Source: Fragum whitleyi (lineage: Eukaryota > Mollusca > Bivalvia > Cardiida > Cardiidae). Taken from it: a DNA stretch of 64,000 nt. The translations under genes and the position numbers were made by a program. The stretch is taken from contig OX411557.1 of the NCBI GenBank assembly GCA_948146395.1, forward strand, positions 31,536,077 through 31,600,076, given 5' to 3'. Positions 11,801 through 26,800 of this stretch are shown piece after piece. Position 1 is the stretch's first letter. Every line of letters starts with the position of its first letter. Below the pieces are notes generated by a model. That model searched no databases and was not told the origin of the DNA. It worked only from the letters and a program-made list of their open reading frames with translations.

Positions 11801-14800
11801 TTAAAAATGTTGGCAAAATTATACTCAAACCAAACCACTGGTGACTACTAAAGATGAAATCGTACGTCATTATTTTTTTATTGAATTAACAAGTCTTAAC
11901 AAACTTATTTCAGAAACAAGACTAGAGCTTGTCACTGAATGTGACTCAATACCTCTGCAATAGACTGGTTAACCTGTCCCAATCTACGCTACCCTTCGAT
12001 ACTGGGACAGGAAAAACCTAATTTTTACCATGCAGGTTTCTGCACGGTAACAATTGCGCATGCGCAAGGATGGGCGGAGTTTATTGGAAGGAAATATCTT
12101 GTCGAACCGAGGGTTATGAACGCTTTACTATTGATTCGATGTCCCTTGACTCGTGACTGAAGATGGGAAAGGAAATGACTTTATGATATAATACTCTACC
12201 GCTTTTTGTTCACTTATAGACCTTTTCATTTATATGATCAATCTTATTCATCATTGACGAGAAAAGAAATTTAAATATGATAAGTTGATGTTTAGAAAAA
12301 CGTCTGTTTACACAATTTCTTTATAATGTGACATTAGCATTCGCTAGCAACGGAAAACGTTTAGACCACTGATTGAATAATTTTTGTTTCCCGCATTCAG
12401 TTACCCGAAAGAGTTTTTTGTTCTTTTTCCGATTGTAATGTTTGTGGTCAATAAGCACAGAAAGATGAGAAATCCATTTTGCATGAAAAGCATAAAATTT
12501 TCATAAATACAAAACTTCATCACGCTTCGCCATTAAACATTTTTACAAAAAAACCAAGCAAAGTCTTTTTCTTGTATTTATTCCGACAAACACTTATCTA
12601 CTTTTTATCTTCTTTTATACGGCATGACATTGTTTACTTTCTCTACATGTATGTATTGTTTATTTCTTCTCTATTAATATTAATCAATCTTTCGTGATTA
12701 TTTTGGTAATTTAAATTGCGAAATCAGTGGCTTTCACAGAAGAAACAATCATAGAAATTCTATAATTTGAAAAAAATAAGAGTTAATTTAAATCTGTAAA
12801 TTAAATCTTTAAATAACAACATATTTCAGACGCATCGTGACATCAAAGAGTTTTTCACTGACTGTCGAAAAATGAGAGTAGTATAGAACCGGAATATTGA
12901 TGGACAATGGGGAACTTCGAGAATATTCTACAATTTTTCTGTTTTTCGTGTTGCGATATAGGGAAATTCATAATCACTTATCAGACAGCGCGAGACGCGA
13001 ATGACTAAGTGAAACGAGTCAAAACTTTTTATTTACACAAAAAATAATCTTTCATGTCACGTTCGTTTAAACGTGCAATTAAAGTATGTTTTCTGTCATA
13101 AGGTTCATGTTCCATTTTTTTGTACTACATAATGCAAAAATGTTAAAATTGAAATGTAAGATAATAAGATAGTGAAAATTTCTCTTGTGCAAATACCGGT
13201 TAGTTTTCATAAGAAAAGAATTTGGATAATAAATCGTCGATGTGCTACCAAAACCGTGCAACTACAGTTTTATTCTAACTATACTTGCGTGATTTTAGTG
13301 GCCCATCGAAAATATAATAAACTTAAAAAAATCTGGGTAATCATTTTAACAAAAAAGAGTTAAGAGAAAGAGAGAAATTGAATATTTATCTTATACATGT
13401 CTCGGAAAGAAGGGAGCCAAGATGTTTCAACGCTGAATATACATGACACGCGATTCCAAGACCGCGGTCTCTTTCATCTATCTATTGAAATCGGGAATTT
13501 AACTGTAATTAACCCTCAATTCTGTCTGCGTCATTATATCGTTTTGTACACGGCTTTTGTCGACAAGCCACGCCCATATACAAAACGGCCAATCAGAATC
13601 ATCAATGCATTTTGGCCTATGAAACAAAAGGATACAACGGACCAATGATATCCATGCTAACATTAGGTTTTACCTGTCTCAATATCGACAGATTGAGACA
13701 GGCTCGCCAGTCAACCTCTGCAAGTGCTTTCAGAGAATAAGATACTTTGACAGAAGAGGCAAAAATGCTTCAAATATAAAGATAACTCTTGGATTTGAGA
13801 CCTCTATATTGCGTCTTGCAAAACTTAAACATGTGATAAATGTTTTCAAGCTATTGAAGGAAAAATGAAGGAGGAGTTTGTAACACAAAATTACTAGTAT
13901 ATGTGAACGAAAATGAAAAAAATGTAGTAAGTGTAAGGCCAGATAAAGTTTTGGTATAAAATTTCAAAGGTATTACATGAAAACTGATTAAAGGAAAACT
14001 GAAGGAGGAATTTGGGAAACAAAATAACAAGTATACATGTTCAACAAGAAAAATTGTCTTAAGTTCAAGGGGAGATTATTCATAAACCTGTGGGAGATGA
14101 AACTTGAAATTTGAGTGTTGCAAAACTTCAACATGTGATAAATGTTTGTATACTGTTTCATTAATATTGAATGAAAATTACAGGAGGAGTTTGCGACACA
14201 AAATTATAAGTACAAGGTAACAAATAGGAAAAATTGTCTAACACAAGAGCCGTCAGAGACGGATTATGCTCCCCGAATAAGGCATTGTCACAAAAACAAG
14301 AGCCATGTTGGACATGGACATCCCCCGCCAAGAAAGCTTGATAGTAAACTGAAGCCTAATAGATAAAAGATTCTATGTACTGTCAAAGATTTGCCTCCTA
14401 TAAAATCTAAGTAATAAAAATAACAAAGGGCAATAACTCCAAAATTATGCAAGCAAGAGTTGTAGTTCAGGTGTATTGCACTTCTCCTCTAAGAGATCTA
14501 TCCACCCATAAAGATTCAAGTTGATAGCTATCATACTTTAGGAGATATGCTCCAGACAAAATCTAAGTATCAAAAATAACAAAGGGCAATAACTCCAAAA
14601 TTATGCAAGCAAGAGTTGCAGTTCTTATACACTGCACTTCTCCTCTATGAGATCTATCCACCCATTAAGTTTCAAGTTGATAGCTATTATACTTTAGAAG
14701 ATATGCTCCAGACATAATCTAAGTATAAACAAGAGCTGTCACTGTAAGATGACAATGCCCCCGACACCGCTTTGATTTAGAAGTTATGGCCAATGTTAAA

Positions 14801-17800
14801 GTTTTTGGACGGAATGACGGACGGACGGACAGACGGACAGACGGACGGACAGACGGACGGACGGACAAGTCAAATTTATGATGCCTCCCTATCGGGGGCA
14901 TAAAAATAACAAAGGGCAATAACTCCAAAATTATGCAAGCAAGAGTTGTAATTCTTGTGCACTGCACTTCTCCTCCATAAGATCTATCCACCCATAAGGT
15001 TTCAAGTTGATAGCTATTATACTTTAGGAGATATGCTCTGTGGTCAGATTGCAAGGACTCAAGATGTTATCTTATACAGCAAACATAAAGGTAACAAACA
15101 TTAAACTCCCTTTTTGCATGACATATTTTTAGACACAAATATCAAATACCTTATGGTAAAGGGCATCTGATTTGCTACTGAAATGTGAAATTTCATCAAA
15201 TTCTGAGCATGAGACTAGGAGAAATGAAAGAATAACTGTATTTTACGCGCTAGCATAAAGGTAACAAACATTTAGCCCCCTTTTTCCATGATATTTTTTT
15301 TTTATGTTAATTTCAAATTGTTTATAGTAAAGAGCATCTGATTTGCTACTCAAATATGAAATTTCACTAAATTCTGACAGTTAGACTAGGAGAAATTTGG
15401 GAAAAACTGTTTTTTACCCTAAGTCCCCTTTTCCCGTGACGAGGCCTCAAATCCAAAAACCGTCACAGATGCACCATCACTATATCATAGGGAGTTCACA
15501 TGGTAAGTTTCATTTGATTTGGCCCAAGGGTTATGGAGAAATAGGTGGGGACGGACGGCCGAACGGCCGGAATTACTATTTTACATGCTAACGTAAGGTA
15601 ACAAACATTAAGCCCCCTTTTTCCATGATATTTTTTTTTTTACGTTAATTTCAAATTGTTTATAGTAAAGGGCATCTGATTTGCTACTCAAATATGAAAT
15701 TTCACTAAATTCTGACTGTTGGACTAGGAGAAATTTGGGAAAAACTGTTTTTAACCCTAAGTCCCCTTTTCCCGTGACGAGGCCTCAAATCCAAAAACCA
15801 TCACAGATGCATCATCACTATATCATAGGGAGTTCACATGGTAAGTTTCATTTGATTTGGCCCAAGGGTTATGGAGAAATAGCTGGAAATGGACGGACGG
15901 ACAGACGGACGGACGGAATTACAGACGGACGGACGGACAGACGAAGCAGCAGCTATATGATCTCCCTTCGGGGAGCATAAAAATTATAAGTACATGGTAA
16001 CAAATAGGAAAAATTGTCTAAGTTCAAGGGGAAATAATTCATGAACCAGGAGGAATTGAGACTTGAAATTTGCGTCTTGCAAAACTTCAACATGTGATGC
16101 ATGTTTGTATAATGTTTCATAACTTTTGAATGAAAATTGCAGGAGGAGTTTGTGACACAAAATTATTAGTACATGGTTACAAATAGGAAAAAATGTCTAA
16201 AGTTCAAGGGGAGATAATTCATGAACCTGGGAGAGTTGACACTTGAAATTTGCGTCTTGCAAAACTTCAACAAGTGATGAATATTTGTATAATGTTTCAT
16301 AACTTTTGAATGAAATTGCAGGAGGAGTTTGCGACACATAATTATAAGTACATGGTAACAAATAGGAAAAAATGTCTAAAGTTCAAGGGGAGATAATTCA
16401 TGATCCAGGGGAACTTGGGACCTAAAAATTGCGTCTTGCAAAACTTCAACATTTGATGAATGTTTCTATTAAGTTTCAAAGCTTTTGAAGGAAAACTGAA
16501 GGAGGAGTTCACGACACAAATTTACTACTATATGTGTCCACAGACGGACGGACAGACAGACAGACAGACAGGCTGATTCCAGTATTCCCCCGAAAACAAT
16601 CGTTTTGCGGGGGTATAATAAACAGGTGGCGTAGACAAAGATCAGACTGCACAAATGTGCAGGCTGATCTTTGTCTATATCTTCTGTCAAAACAGGTATA
16701 TTCCATGTTCAGCATGACAATGATTATCAAGCCTTATTTGAAACAACAATTTTGAAAGAAAAAGAATCATTCACTTTTTCGATGATATACCACAATATCC
16801 TGGACACTTATTTGATATTTGATTAGTGCTATCCTATCGATAAAATTCTCACCCACAAATCTATAGACTATCATAAAATATCTCAGTATAAAAGACAATA
16901 TTCAGACCTAGGGACACAGTACTAAATTTTGTCTTTCTTAAATGTTTGGAGGCTCAAGATATCCAGACTTACAGATATAGACAAAGACCATGTTCAAATT
17001 TGCATTTCAGTTAAAAACATCTATGAAAACAAGGCAAATATAGGTTATAAGATAAACATAATATGTACTCAGTGTATTGTATGAAAAAATATCTAACTCG
17101 GATGTGGGAATTGATAATTGTCTCGGTAGAGCCTCAACAATGATCAATTCTCCCAACCTCGTTAGATATTTTTTCTCATACAAAATACTAAGTACATATT
17201 ATATATTTACACCAAAGATGATATTCAGACACAAAGATAAAATACTAACCTTTGAATCTCTAAGTTGTGAGAAGTTTTCAACAATTATACCAAAGATGAT
17301 ATTTAGACACAAAGATAAAATACTTACCTTTGAATCTCTAAGTTGAGAGAAGGTATCAACAATTATACCAAAGATGATATTCAGACCTATGAACTCAATA
17401 CTAACCTTTGAATCTCTAAGTTGAGAGAAGTTATCAACAATTATACCAAAGATGATATTTAGAATCAAGGATAAACTTCTTACCTTTGAATCTCTTAGTT
17501 GTGAGAAGTTATCAACAATAATACCATAGATGATATTTAGACACAAAGATGAAATACTTAACTTTGAATCTCTAGTTTAAGTTGAGAGAAGTTATCAACA
17601 ATTATTCCAAAGATGATATTTAGAATCAAGGATAAAATACTAACCTTTGAATCTCTTAGTTGTGAGAAGTTATCAACAATTATACCAAAGATGATATTTA
17701 AACACAAAGATAAAATACTAACCTTTGAATCTCTTAGTTGTGAGAAGTTATCAACAATTATCTTATAACTATACAAATATCCGTATAATAACATCCAGTA

Positions 17801-20800
17801 TGATATTTTTTATGTCATCACATAGCTATTTTAAGAACAATGATAAATGCAGTTATTTTTAGAAGCTTGCATTCCAGTTAAAAACATCGATGAAAACAAG
17901 GCAAATAGAGGTTATAAGATAAATAAAATACATACAATGTACTCAGTGTATTGTATGAAAAAATATCTAACTTGGTTGTGGGAATTGATAATTGTCGAGG
18001 CTAATACTAAGTATGTATTATATATTTATACCAAAGATGATATTCAGACACAAAGATAAAATACTTACCTTTGAGGTAATGTTACCAAAGATAATATTTA
18101 GACACAAAGATAAAATACTTACCTTTGAATCTCTAAGTTGTGAGAAGGTATCTACAATGATACCAAAGATGATATTCAGACCTATGGTGGTGATGATGAT
18201 GAAGAATGAAACATCAAATACTGTAATCCCTATGGCGATGTCAAAATCATCTGTCATCTGGCTCTCAAATTGCTGAAATTGGGAAATGTACATTAAAAAA
18301 ATATTCACCACCAGGAAAATGTTAAAAAAAATCATTCAACTGTATCCTTTAGTTTAGATTTTCGATTCACAGATGAATTACGTTAAAAGTCTAATTAAAG
18401 TTTGCATGATCATTAAACAAATATCAATTGAGACATTTCTATAGAAAAGTAAGTATTTTGACTAAGAAAAAAATATCCGGTAGATGAATGCTTGAAATAT
18501 CCATATGTATAACTGGAAAGTATCTATAAGAATTGTTTATCTTGAGATAATTTATATGTACAGGTACCAGCGTTCGGCTTCAGATGCTGAATAATGCAAA
18601 AAATTTAGTCAAAAAGGGGCATAATTCTTACAAAACTGATTTCAGATATCTGCATAGAATGTCTGGATAGCTCTTGAGATGGTGAACACACTTGCCAAGT
18701 TTCAGGAAGATATTTTCAATAACAACAGAGATATGACCAAAGTTAAAACTTGTCATGCCAAGACCTATAATGCCAACAATGCTAAGGTGATGCCTAGGGT
18801 TTCCTCCAAAATCAGCTGAACTACCGTATTTCTCCTTATAATAGGGCACTCCCTTATAGAAGCACCCCTACATTTTTTACAAAGACATCCAACTTCAAAT
18901 GCCTAAATTTTAAGAACTTGTTGTGACTTCTTCTCTTATTTGATGTGAATTTCCTCTAAACAATCATTTACATGGTTTATTAGTGGAAATTTACCTCAAA
19001 TTAAAGGAAAATGGACCTAAAGACATAAGTTTAATGATTTTTTTAAATCAGAAAATGTGTAGTAAATAAAAGCTCCCTGATCGTGTTATGTATAGTTCCC
19101 GTGAGCATTTATTAGGAGAAATACGGTATATTTGACAAGTGGTTGTATTCCATTATGCTTTTAGAATTCTGTACAATATTTATAGATCTACACAGATGAA
19201 TTTTTTAACAGAAATTCCTATGATTAAACTCTTCTCATAAGGTTGCATTGTAGCTATAACTTCAGATCATTTTTGAAGCATTTACCAGTTTTAATTTTAG
19301 TAAGCTGTTAATATGGGGAACAAACTCATTTCTTCTGTTCAATTATTTGATACTAGTACATAGTTTCAAATTTTTTAGGTATCCCTTTACTACACTTGAT
19401 TTCTAACACACCATAATGCTGTCTCTCACACTCTCACAACTGTTATGAAATATTTAATTTGTCTCCTCGAATACTGGAAAGCTTAAGACACATTACTAAA
19501 AACATGTCTTCTTAAAAAACGAAAAAAGCATTTCTACTTTTGTTTGAATCTAAATCTACACAATTTCACATAAAAACATTCAGTTAGAGTAGAAAAGCTA
19601 ACATGCAGTGCATAATTTAAAGATATAGAAACTGAAATACACAGGTAACCTGTTGAAATAAGAAGTGGAAGATCATGCAAGTTTACATCCTCAGAGCTGA
19701 GGGGCAAAACATTATGTAACCATTCACTACCCCTGGGACAATACACTAGCAAAACCTTGTTTCTATGAATATGTGCAATAGTTGTATTAACTTTAATGAG
19801 CCAATCAAAATGACCATGATAATTGCTACTCTTCCAAAATGAGATTGAATCAAGTGTTTCCGATGCTGAAAATAATATGGAAATTCCAGGTGTTCCTATG
19901 TCATATAGCAAGGCTGTAGGATTTTCCCCATTTTGATTTGGATATCACATTTTACATGGCACAAAATATAGCAAGGACTGGTATGAGATGCCAGAAAGAC
20001 TTTCTTTTCAGAAATGTTTAATAATATATCAGTGAGAGCTCAGAAAAACTTGCCTTGCATTAGAAAATAGACTAGCGAAAATATTTGTCCGATGACATTA
20101 GCTATGACATAGTTGCCATACCTGTTAGAAAAGAAACCTTCGATAGGGCAATTTGAATTATGAATGTGTTTAAAAATAGAAATTAGGTGCAGTTAAGACT
20201 ATAATTAGATCAATTTTTCTCACAAAAACTTGTGATCACCGAGCAGAATGCTTTATGAATTACATGTATTAAGAGAACGAGAAATGCTAGCAAGTTGTCC
20301 CAGGGTCAATAAATGTAGTTAACAGAATGGAGTGACAATGGGGAACTGAGGATGGCAAGTTTATATGGAAGTTGGTAGCATGTTTTTAAGGGCACACATT
20401 AGGTTAGACAAATGAAAGAGATAATGCATTTCCATTTTTTTTTTAAAAAAAAAATTAGACATGCAAAAATTGAAAAAAAAACAACAACCTTCAATGGTGA
20501 AAATCAAAAGAAACCTATTGCAGTGGCCTTATACCTTATGTTAACTTTTGATGAAAGAAAAAAAAAGGAAATTGAAAATATGTGATACTACAATGCTAGT
20601 TCTTATCAAGGCTTTATTTACTTACACTTTAATCAAATTTTGTTTGCTCTCAGAAATTTTGGCTTACATAAAGATAATGACCTTTTGCTTATTTAACCCT
20701 TATCATGCTGAACTCAGAATATTCCTGCTTTGGCAGGAGCTATAGACAAACATCAGCCTGCACATATGTGCAGTCTGATGTTAGTCTATACCACCTGTTT

Positions 20801-23800
20801 CTCCCTTTCGAACCAGAATTGTCAATAGATTTAGTATTTCAAAATAAAAATTGACCTACAGTTGGAACTTTCAGTGCATTTTGCACTTTGATTTTGATGA
20901 AAATTTTTAGCCAAAATTTATTCAGCATGACAAGGGTTAAGTATAGGATGTAGAGAATGTTTGGCCTATACATCTACAATCTGAGCTGACTGTCAGTAAT
21001 TACTGATCAGTAATCTGTATCTACAAGGCAAAAAGCTATTCAAATGATTTTGATTAATTAGTCTGTTTAAATCATCCTAGACGATGCTCAGCCAATAAAA
21101 GGTGATTGCAGTTGTTCAAACTTCAAAATATCAACCAATTTTTGGAATTATAGCCAAGTTTGAAAGAAGCCAGACTCGTGGTATAATCAGTTATATAAGC
21201 TGGGTCTGATTAATGCAAAAGGAACAAATTAACTTTGAAAAGCAGTATTTGTTATCCCTATTATTATTCTTTATGAGCTGAACACTACTTAAACTGTTTT
21301 TGAGAGTTTTAGAATTTTATTAAATTACCAGGATTTTAAGAATTTACATGCAACAGTAAATTTCATGCAATTTTAAATCTCATGCTGTAACGAAAGGCAA
21401 AATCTAAAAATAAATTACAAACATCAGTCTCCACAAAGGTCTGAAAGAAACACAAAACAAAGTCAAATAAACTGAAACACAAAACAGAGTCAAAATAAAC
21501 TGAAACACAAAACAAAGTCAAAATAAACTGAAACACAAAACAGAGTCAAAATAAATGCAATCAATATTGCAAAAGAGGACTATCTTATAAGCACAAAAAG
21601 TGACAAACCCGGTCAGATAATTACTAAAAAGTTTCAAAAACGATCATTCTCCTTTACTATATAATGATAATAATAATAAAGACTTTATATAAGAGGTTGC
21701 ACATGTTGGCTGAAACCCAGTCCTCTCTGCAGGCCTCTATGAATGCATATACAGATAATTTACAAAATTTATTTATAAGAAATATACATACATGAAAGTT
21801 AGAAATTGAACTTTTAACTCTTTTCTGTTTAATCCCTGCTTTTTAAGTGCCTGTGATTTTATGATTGAGAAAACATTGTGAAAAAAGTAAAAATTGCTTC
21901 TGACAAGCAATTTCTTCTTTTTCCACACTATTTTCTTCCCTACTGAATGGTTATTTTTCAAATTAAATCCACTTTAAATTTTCGTCTGCAAAACCTTTTA
22001 ATTTGGACAGGTCTAAAATTTTGTAAAACAGGAAAGGGTTAAATAAAAGGAAATGGAGACATGAACAAAAAAAAAAATTATTTCATGTACTAACACCTAA
22101 GTAAGAGAGTCTCTTCAAGTCAGTACTATTCCTCACATGTAATTGTATTGTATTCCAAAGCTTTGTGCAAGAGTAACAGAAAGATTTTTTGAAAAATTCA
22201 ATTTTAGGTTTGGGCACTTATCATAAATTTCTAAATGCAATTTTCCATTGAATCTGGTGGATCAGCCTTTTTTTAAAAAAAAATATATCATGGAGTACCA
22301 AGATGGTCCTTTTTTGCATGAAAATCATGAATGAAACTTCAGGTATCACAATAAAGAGAGAAATAATAAATGATACAACAAACTAATGTCACTTCAATGT
22401 TTTCATGATGATTTCAGCAGTGGATTTTCAGTTTTAAGCAAGTTTTAACCCTTGTCATGCTGAATAAATTTTGGCTAAAAATTTCCACAAAAATCAAAGG
22501 GCAAAAAGTACTGAAAGTCCCATCTGTAGGTCTTTTTTTATTTAAAAAACTAAATCTATTGACAATTCAGGTTTGAAAGTGAGAAACAGGTGGTGTAGAC
22601 TAACATCAGACTGCACACAGGCTGATGTTTGTCTATAGTTCCTGCCAAAGCAGGAATATTCCAGGTTCAGCATGACAAGGGTTAAATATGCAAAAGGTTA
22701 TTATCTTTACATAAGCCAAAATTTCTGCCAAATCAGTAATGTTCCGGGTTCAGCATGACAAAGGTTAACAATAAATGAAATCTCCCCCTGAAGAATAATT
22801 CTCAAAATAACCTTGATCTATTTGACCTTGATTCCAAACAAATTATCTTTGTAGGAGAATAAGTTTCACATCTATCACCCACACATTAACTCATTTTCTT
22901 CCCAATGGACTTTTAACGGTTTGTGATAAAGAATCTAAAATAATAATTCTTGAATACCACAAACCCATCAAATGTATAAGCTTATTTGTGACATTTTAAC
23001 AAGTGCAGAAAGTAAATAATCAAAGAAGCAGATCAACCAGGGTGCCCACACTGTCTGATCAGATTTTTTTTCTATATATTCTGTAAACATGAGGATATTC
23101 AATGAGTGACCATGACATACAGAATTTATACAAGAATTAGAACTTATATAAGAATTTAATTATACAAGAATTACAATTTATAAAACAAGTTATCTAAAAC
23201 AGAACTAAAGGAGACATTGCCAGGTTTTTATTCTGCTTTAAATCACAAGTTTATTAACCTTGTCATGCTGAATAAAAAACCTTGGCAAAATTATATATAA
23301 ATCAAAGAGCTGAAAGCTCTGCATTTCCCACATGTGAGTCACCATTTGATTTTGAAAAAAATAATTTTTGAAACTTTCCTGGTTTAAAAAGGAAAAACAG
23401 GTAGTAAAGACAAAGATCAGACTGCACCTATGAGCAGGCTGATGTTTGTCTATAGCTCCTGCCAAGGCAGGAATATTCCGGGTTCACCATGACAAGGATT
23501 AATTTTTGTTGGAAAAACTTGAGCCAACTAGTCAAAATATCACAAAATTTTTATTCAGCAGGCTAATCATTAGCACAAATTTTACATTCTATCTATGATC
23601 AATTTCTTTTTAAAATTTATGATAATTTCTTGATTTTGTCATTTAAATTTTGTCCATGTAGAATATATAAATGCTGTTTGTAAAATGATCTCATCACAAG
23701 TACAATAATTTCATACTGTCCAAATTCTGAATGTCTAGCCTTATATTAAAAACAAAATTGTTGAAAATGTCATGAAAAGGCTCACACTTATTATGATATG

Positions 23801-26800
23801 TCAACTTATGTACACTCAACTTTGTTTGATAAAAAACATGATATCATGTACTTTTTTGCTGAAATTTACTAGTAGACATAGGGGAAGAGAATTAACACAA
23901 TACAAGCTATGACACATGAAACATCTAGTATAACTTGTATTTAGTACTAACAGCAGTTTCCGTGAAAGTCTGAAATTTGATAAACAAAGGGTTAAAACAT
24001 GCACAAAACAAGATTTGTTCATTAAGGTAGTGGACCCTTAATTTATTAATTGTTCTGCAACATTTCGGAACACATGATTTTTAACAATGTTAACCAAGGT
24101 TTCCAAATGAAATCATTAGGAAACCTTGGTTGACACTGATAAAGTTCATTACTTCTAAAATGTTGAATTGAGCGGAATTATCATGGATCCACTACCTTAA
24201 ACACTAATGCTCACAAAACAGTAATTCTAAAAAAGTTAAACCTTGATCATTGACCTAGACATTGTCAGATGACCTTGAGCTACAAAGATACTGATTAATG
24301 AGAGGAATGTTTTATGCAAAATAAAAACATTCTTACTTGAAAAGTGATGCAGTTATCGGAAAATGTTGATTATTTTGTTGAAAGACAGACAGATGGACAT
24401 CTATAAAACAATATGCCCAAAAGCTATTGATGCCAGAGCATAGAAATACTATTCTAAAGAAAATTCCTTGAGGAAATTTATGTAAAATGAACATTTGTGC
24501 AAAGCTGCATGCTTATTAAGCCAAAGTTGTGTATGTTTGTTAATCCATGAAAAAATTGTGAAATAAGAGGCCCAGAATGGCCCTAAACCGCTTACCTGAA
24601 TTTTATTGGCCTAGTGGATCTAATCCAAGAAACTTTCTGGCAAAGTTTTATTCATAATTACCTAGGTGTTGAAAAGATGTAATTTCAAGAATTCAAAGTG
24701 GTAAAAAGACCCTGCCCACTAATTGGTTATATAGAAGATATTTAAATATTTTGGACTCAAAAATGCCCCGCCCTGCCTACCCATATTTATGTTCCAATCA
24801 AATATCACGAACAACTTTTGAACAGGGTCATCCAAGGAACATTCTGGCAAAGTTCTTTGAAATCAGCCCTGTGGTTCAGGACTGAGGAAGAGATGTTGTT
24901 CAAAGATTTCCCCTGCCATCCCATATATATTTGCCAATCAAAATTTAGCCAACAATTTTTGAACAGGGTCATTCAAAAAATATTATGGTAAAGTTTCATT
25001 GAAATTGGATGGGTGGTTCAGGAGGAGATGTTGTTCAAAGAATTCAGGCTCAAAATAAACCCTGCCCTGCCCATAATTATGTGTCAATCAGAATTTCTAG
25101 AACAATTAATGAAGAGGGTCAGCCAAGGTTCATTCTGATAAAGTTTCAATAAAATGGGCCTAGTGGTTCAGAAGGAGATATTTTTCAAAGATTTCAAAGT
25201 AAAAAAATGCCCTGCCCTGCCATGCCCATATTAATTCATGAACTAATCAGAATTTTGCAAACATTTTTTTTTAAAGAGGGTCATTCAAGGAACATTTTGG
25301 CAAAGTTTTATTGAAATCAGTCCAGCGGTTCAGGAGAAGAAGTTTTTTAGATTGTTGACAACAGACAATGCATATGGACTCTTAAGGCTCTCCTTGACCA
25401 TGTTGTGCTCAGATGAGCTTAAAAAGCATCTAAAAGCAGGTGCAAAAAGTTGAGTAAAAGCTAACATATTTATATTGACAATGGAGTTGAATCATGCTTC
25501 AATATTGCCCATACAGGATATTTTGAAGATTGTTCAATATATTGATTTTCACTTTATGGCATAAAAGGTATGTAATTCTTACCAAATGCATTTAGAATTT
25601 ACCTCCATGAGAGTATAATTTACTCTTGTGATAGTGAACACATATTTAAAGATTCAGGTAAATACCTACGTAATACCAGAGATATCATCAAAATTGACCT
25701 TTGCTTTGATCACTCACTCTAAATTGCGTATCTGTACATTTTGACTTTTGTTACTCATGTTATTTTGACGCCAAATATATCATTCCTACACGAGCCCTGC
25801 ATTCAGGATAAAAACATGGCAAACTTATACCCTGTTTTGTAGGTACACCTGCATGCAAAGCAGGATATAATTTGCAAACAGTTTGCCACATTTTCTCATC
25901 CTGAAGGTAGGGCTACACTACAGTCCCTATGACAATAATTAGATAATTAAACAAAAATCTGTAAATCAAGAACTCATGAAAAGCCTCATCCCTAAAAACT
26001 AAACAAAAAAATTATAAAGTTAAATTAGATTTGTAAAGTAAAAAAGTTGAATAAAGTTAGTGCTTGAAGTTCAGTTAATTTTAAGTGATCTTAATGAAAT
26101 AACAGTCAAAGGCTTAATCCTTTACCAGATCTGTAATCCAAAGGTCTCCTGTTTGATATGTAGAGTCTGGAATATGCCTGTCTCAAGCTGGTGGTCTAGA
26201 CAACAATCAGCCTGCAGTCTGATCTTAGGTCTAAACCACCTTAACTGTCCAATTTGGATCATAGTTTCTATTTAACCCTTTGCTGTTTAATCCCTGCTTT
26301 TTATGTGCCTGTGATTTTATGATTTGAGAAAACATTTTGAAAAAAGAAGAAATTGCTTCTGACAAGCAATTTCTTCTTTTTCCACACTATTTTCTAACCT
26401 TCTGAATGGTTATTTTTCAATTTTAATTCACTTTAAAATATGGTTAAATAATTTTCCATACAAATATTGACATACCCATCTTCAAGAGCTTTTGGTACTT
26501 TGATTTGAAAACATTTTGAAAATAAGGACTTCTTGCCTATGATCACTCCCCAAAAACCAAAGATTTATTGCTTAACTGGTAAAGGGTTAATTCTTGAAGG
26601 AAAAAGCTCATGCTTGTACTAAATGAAAGATGTTATTCACCGTATATGGCCCCTCCACCAGGCCGTGATGTAAAATGGACACAAAACACTGGTAAATAGT
26701 TTTACAGTGTCGTCCACTTGCTGATGCCCACATCCATTCACGATAAAACGCAAACAAAAATAGAGCGTATATATAAAATATGGCCAGGCCGAGTAATCCC

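Larger units (their letters stand above)
14243..15981 (+). mobile_element. Composite AACAAGAG-type element with nested insertions
   Basis: The 5' end has CAAGAGCCGTC followed by a hairpin (CCGTC with GACGG) and the arm TTATGCTCCCCGAA. The tail at 15968-15981 is its exact 14-bp inverse, TTCGGGGAGCATAA, after a GACGGACGG microsatellite. Inside are two near-identical units of about 340 bp (from about 15250 and 15595) and, near the left, two further elements of the same style (starting about 14292 and 14727). Confidence 0.7.

Noticed and set aside
14719..15054. Frame rich in RPSVRPSV and similar GRTDGRTD frames
   Set aside because: Translation of the GACGGACGG microsatellite in the short elements.
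17211..18161. CRISPR-like array
   Set aside because: The regular 78-nt spacing has no unique spacers, the units are exon-derived, and the DNA is from an animal.
19534..19911. 125-codon minus-strand frame, longest outside repeats
   Set aside because: No recognisable domain, no fitting splice sites or phase with the channel gene, and composition like its intron. Kept only as a note.
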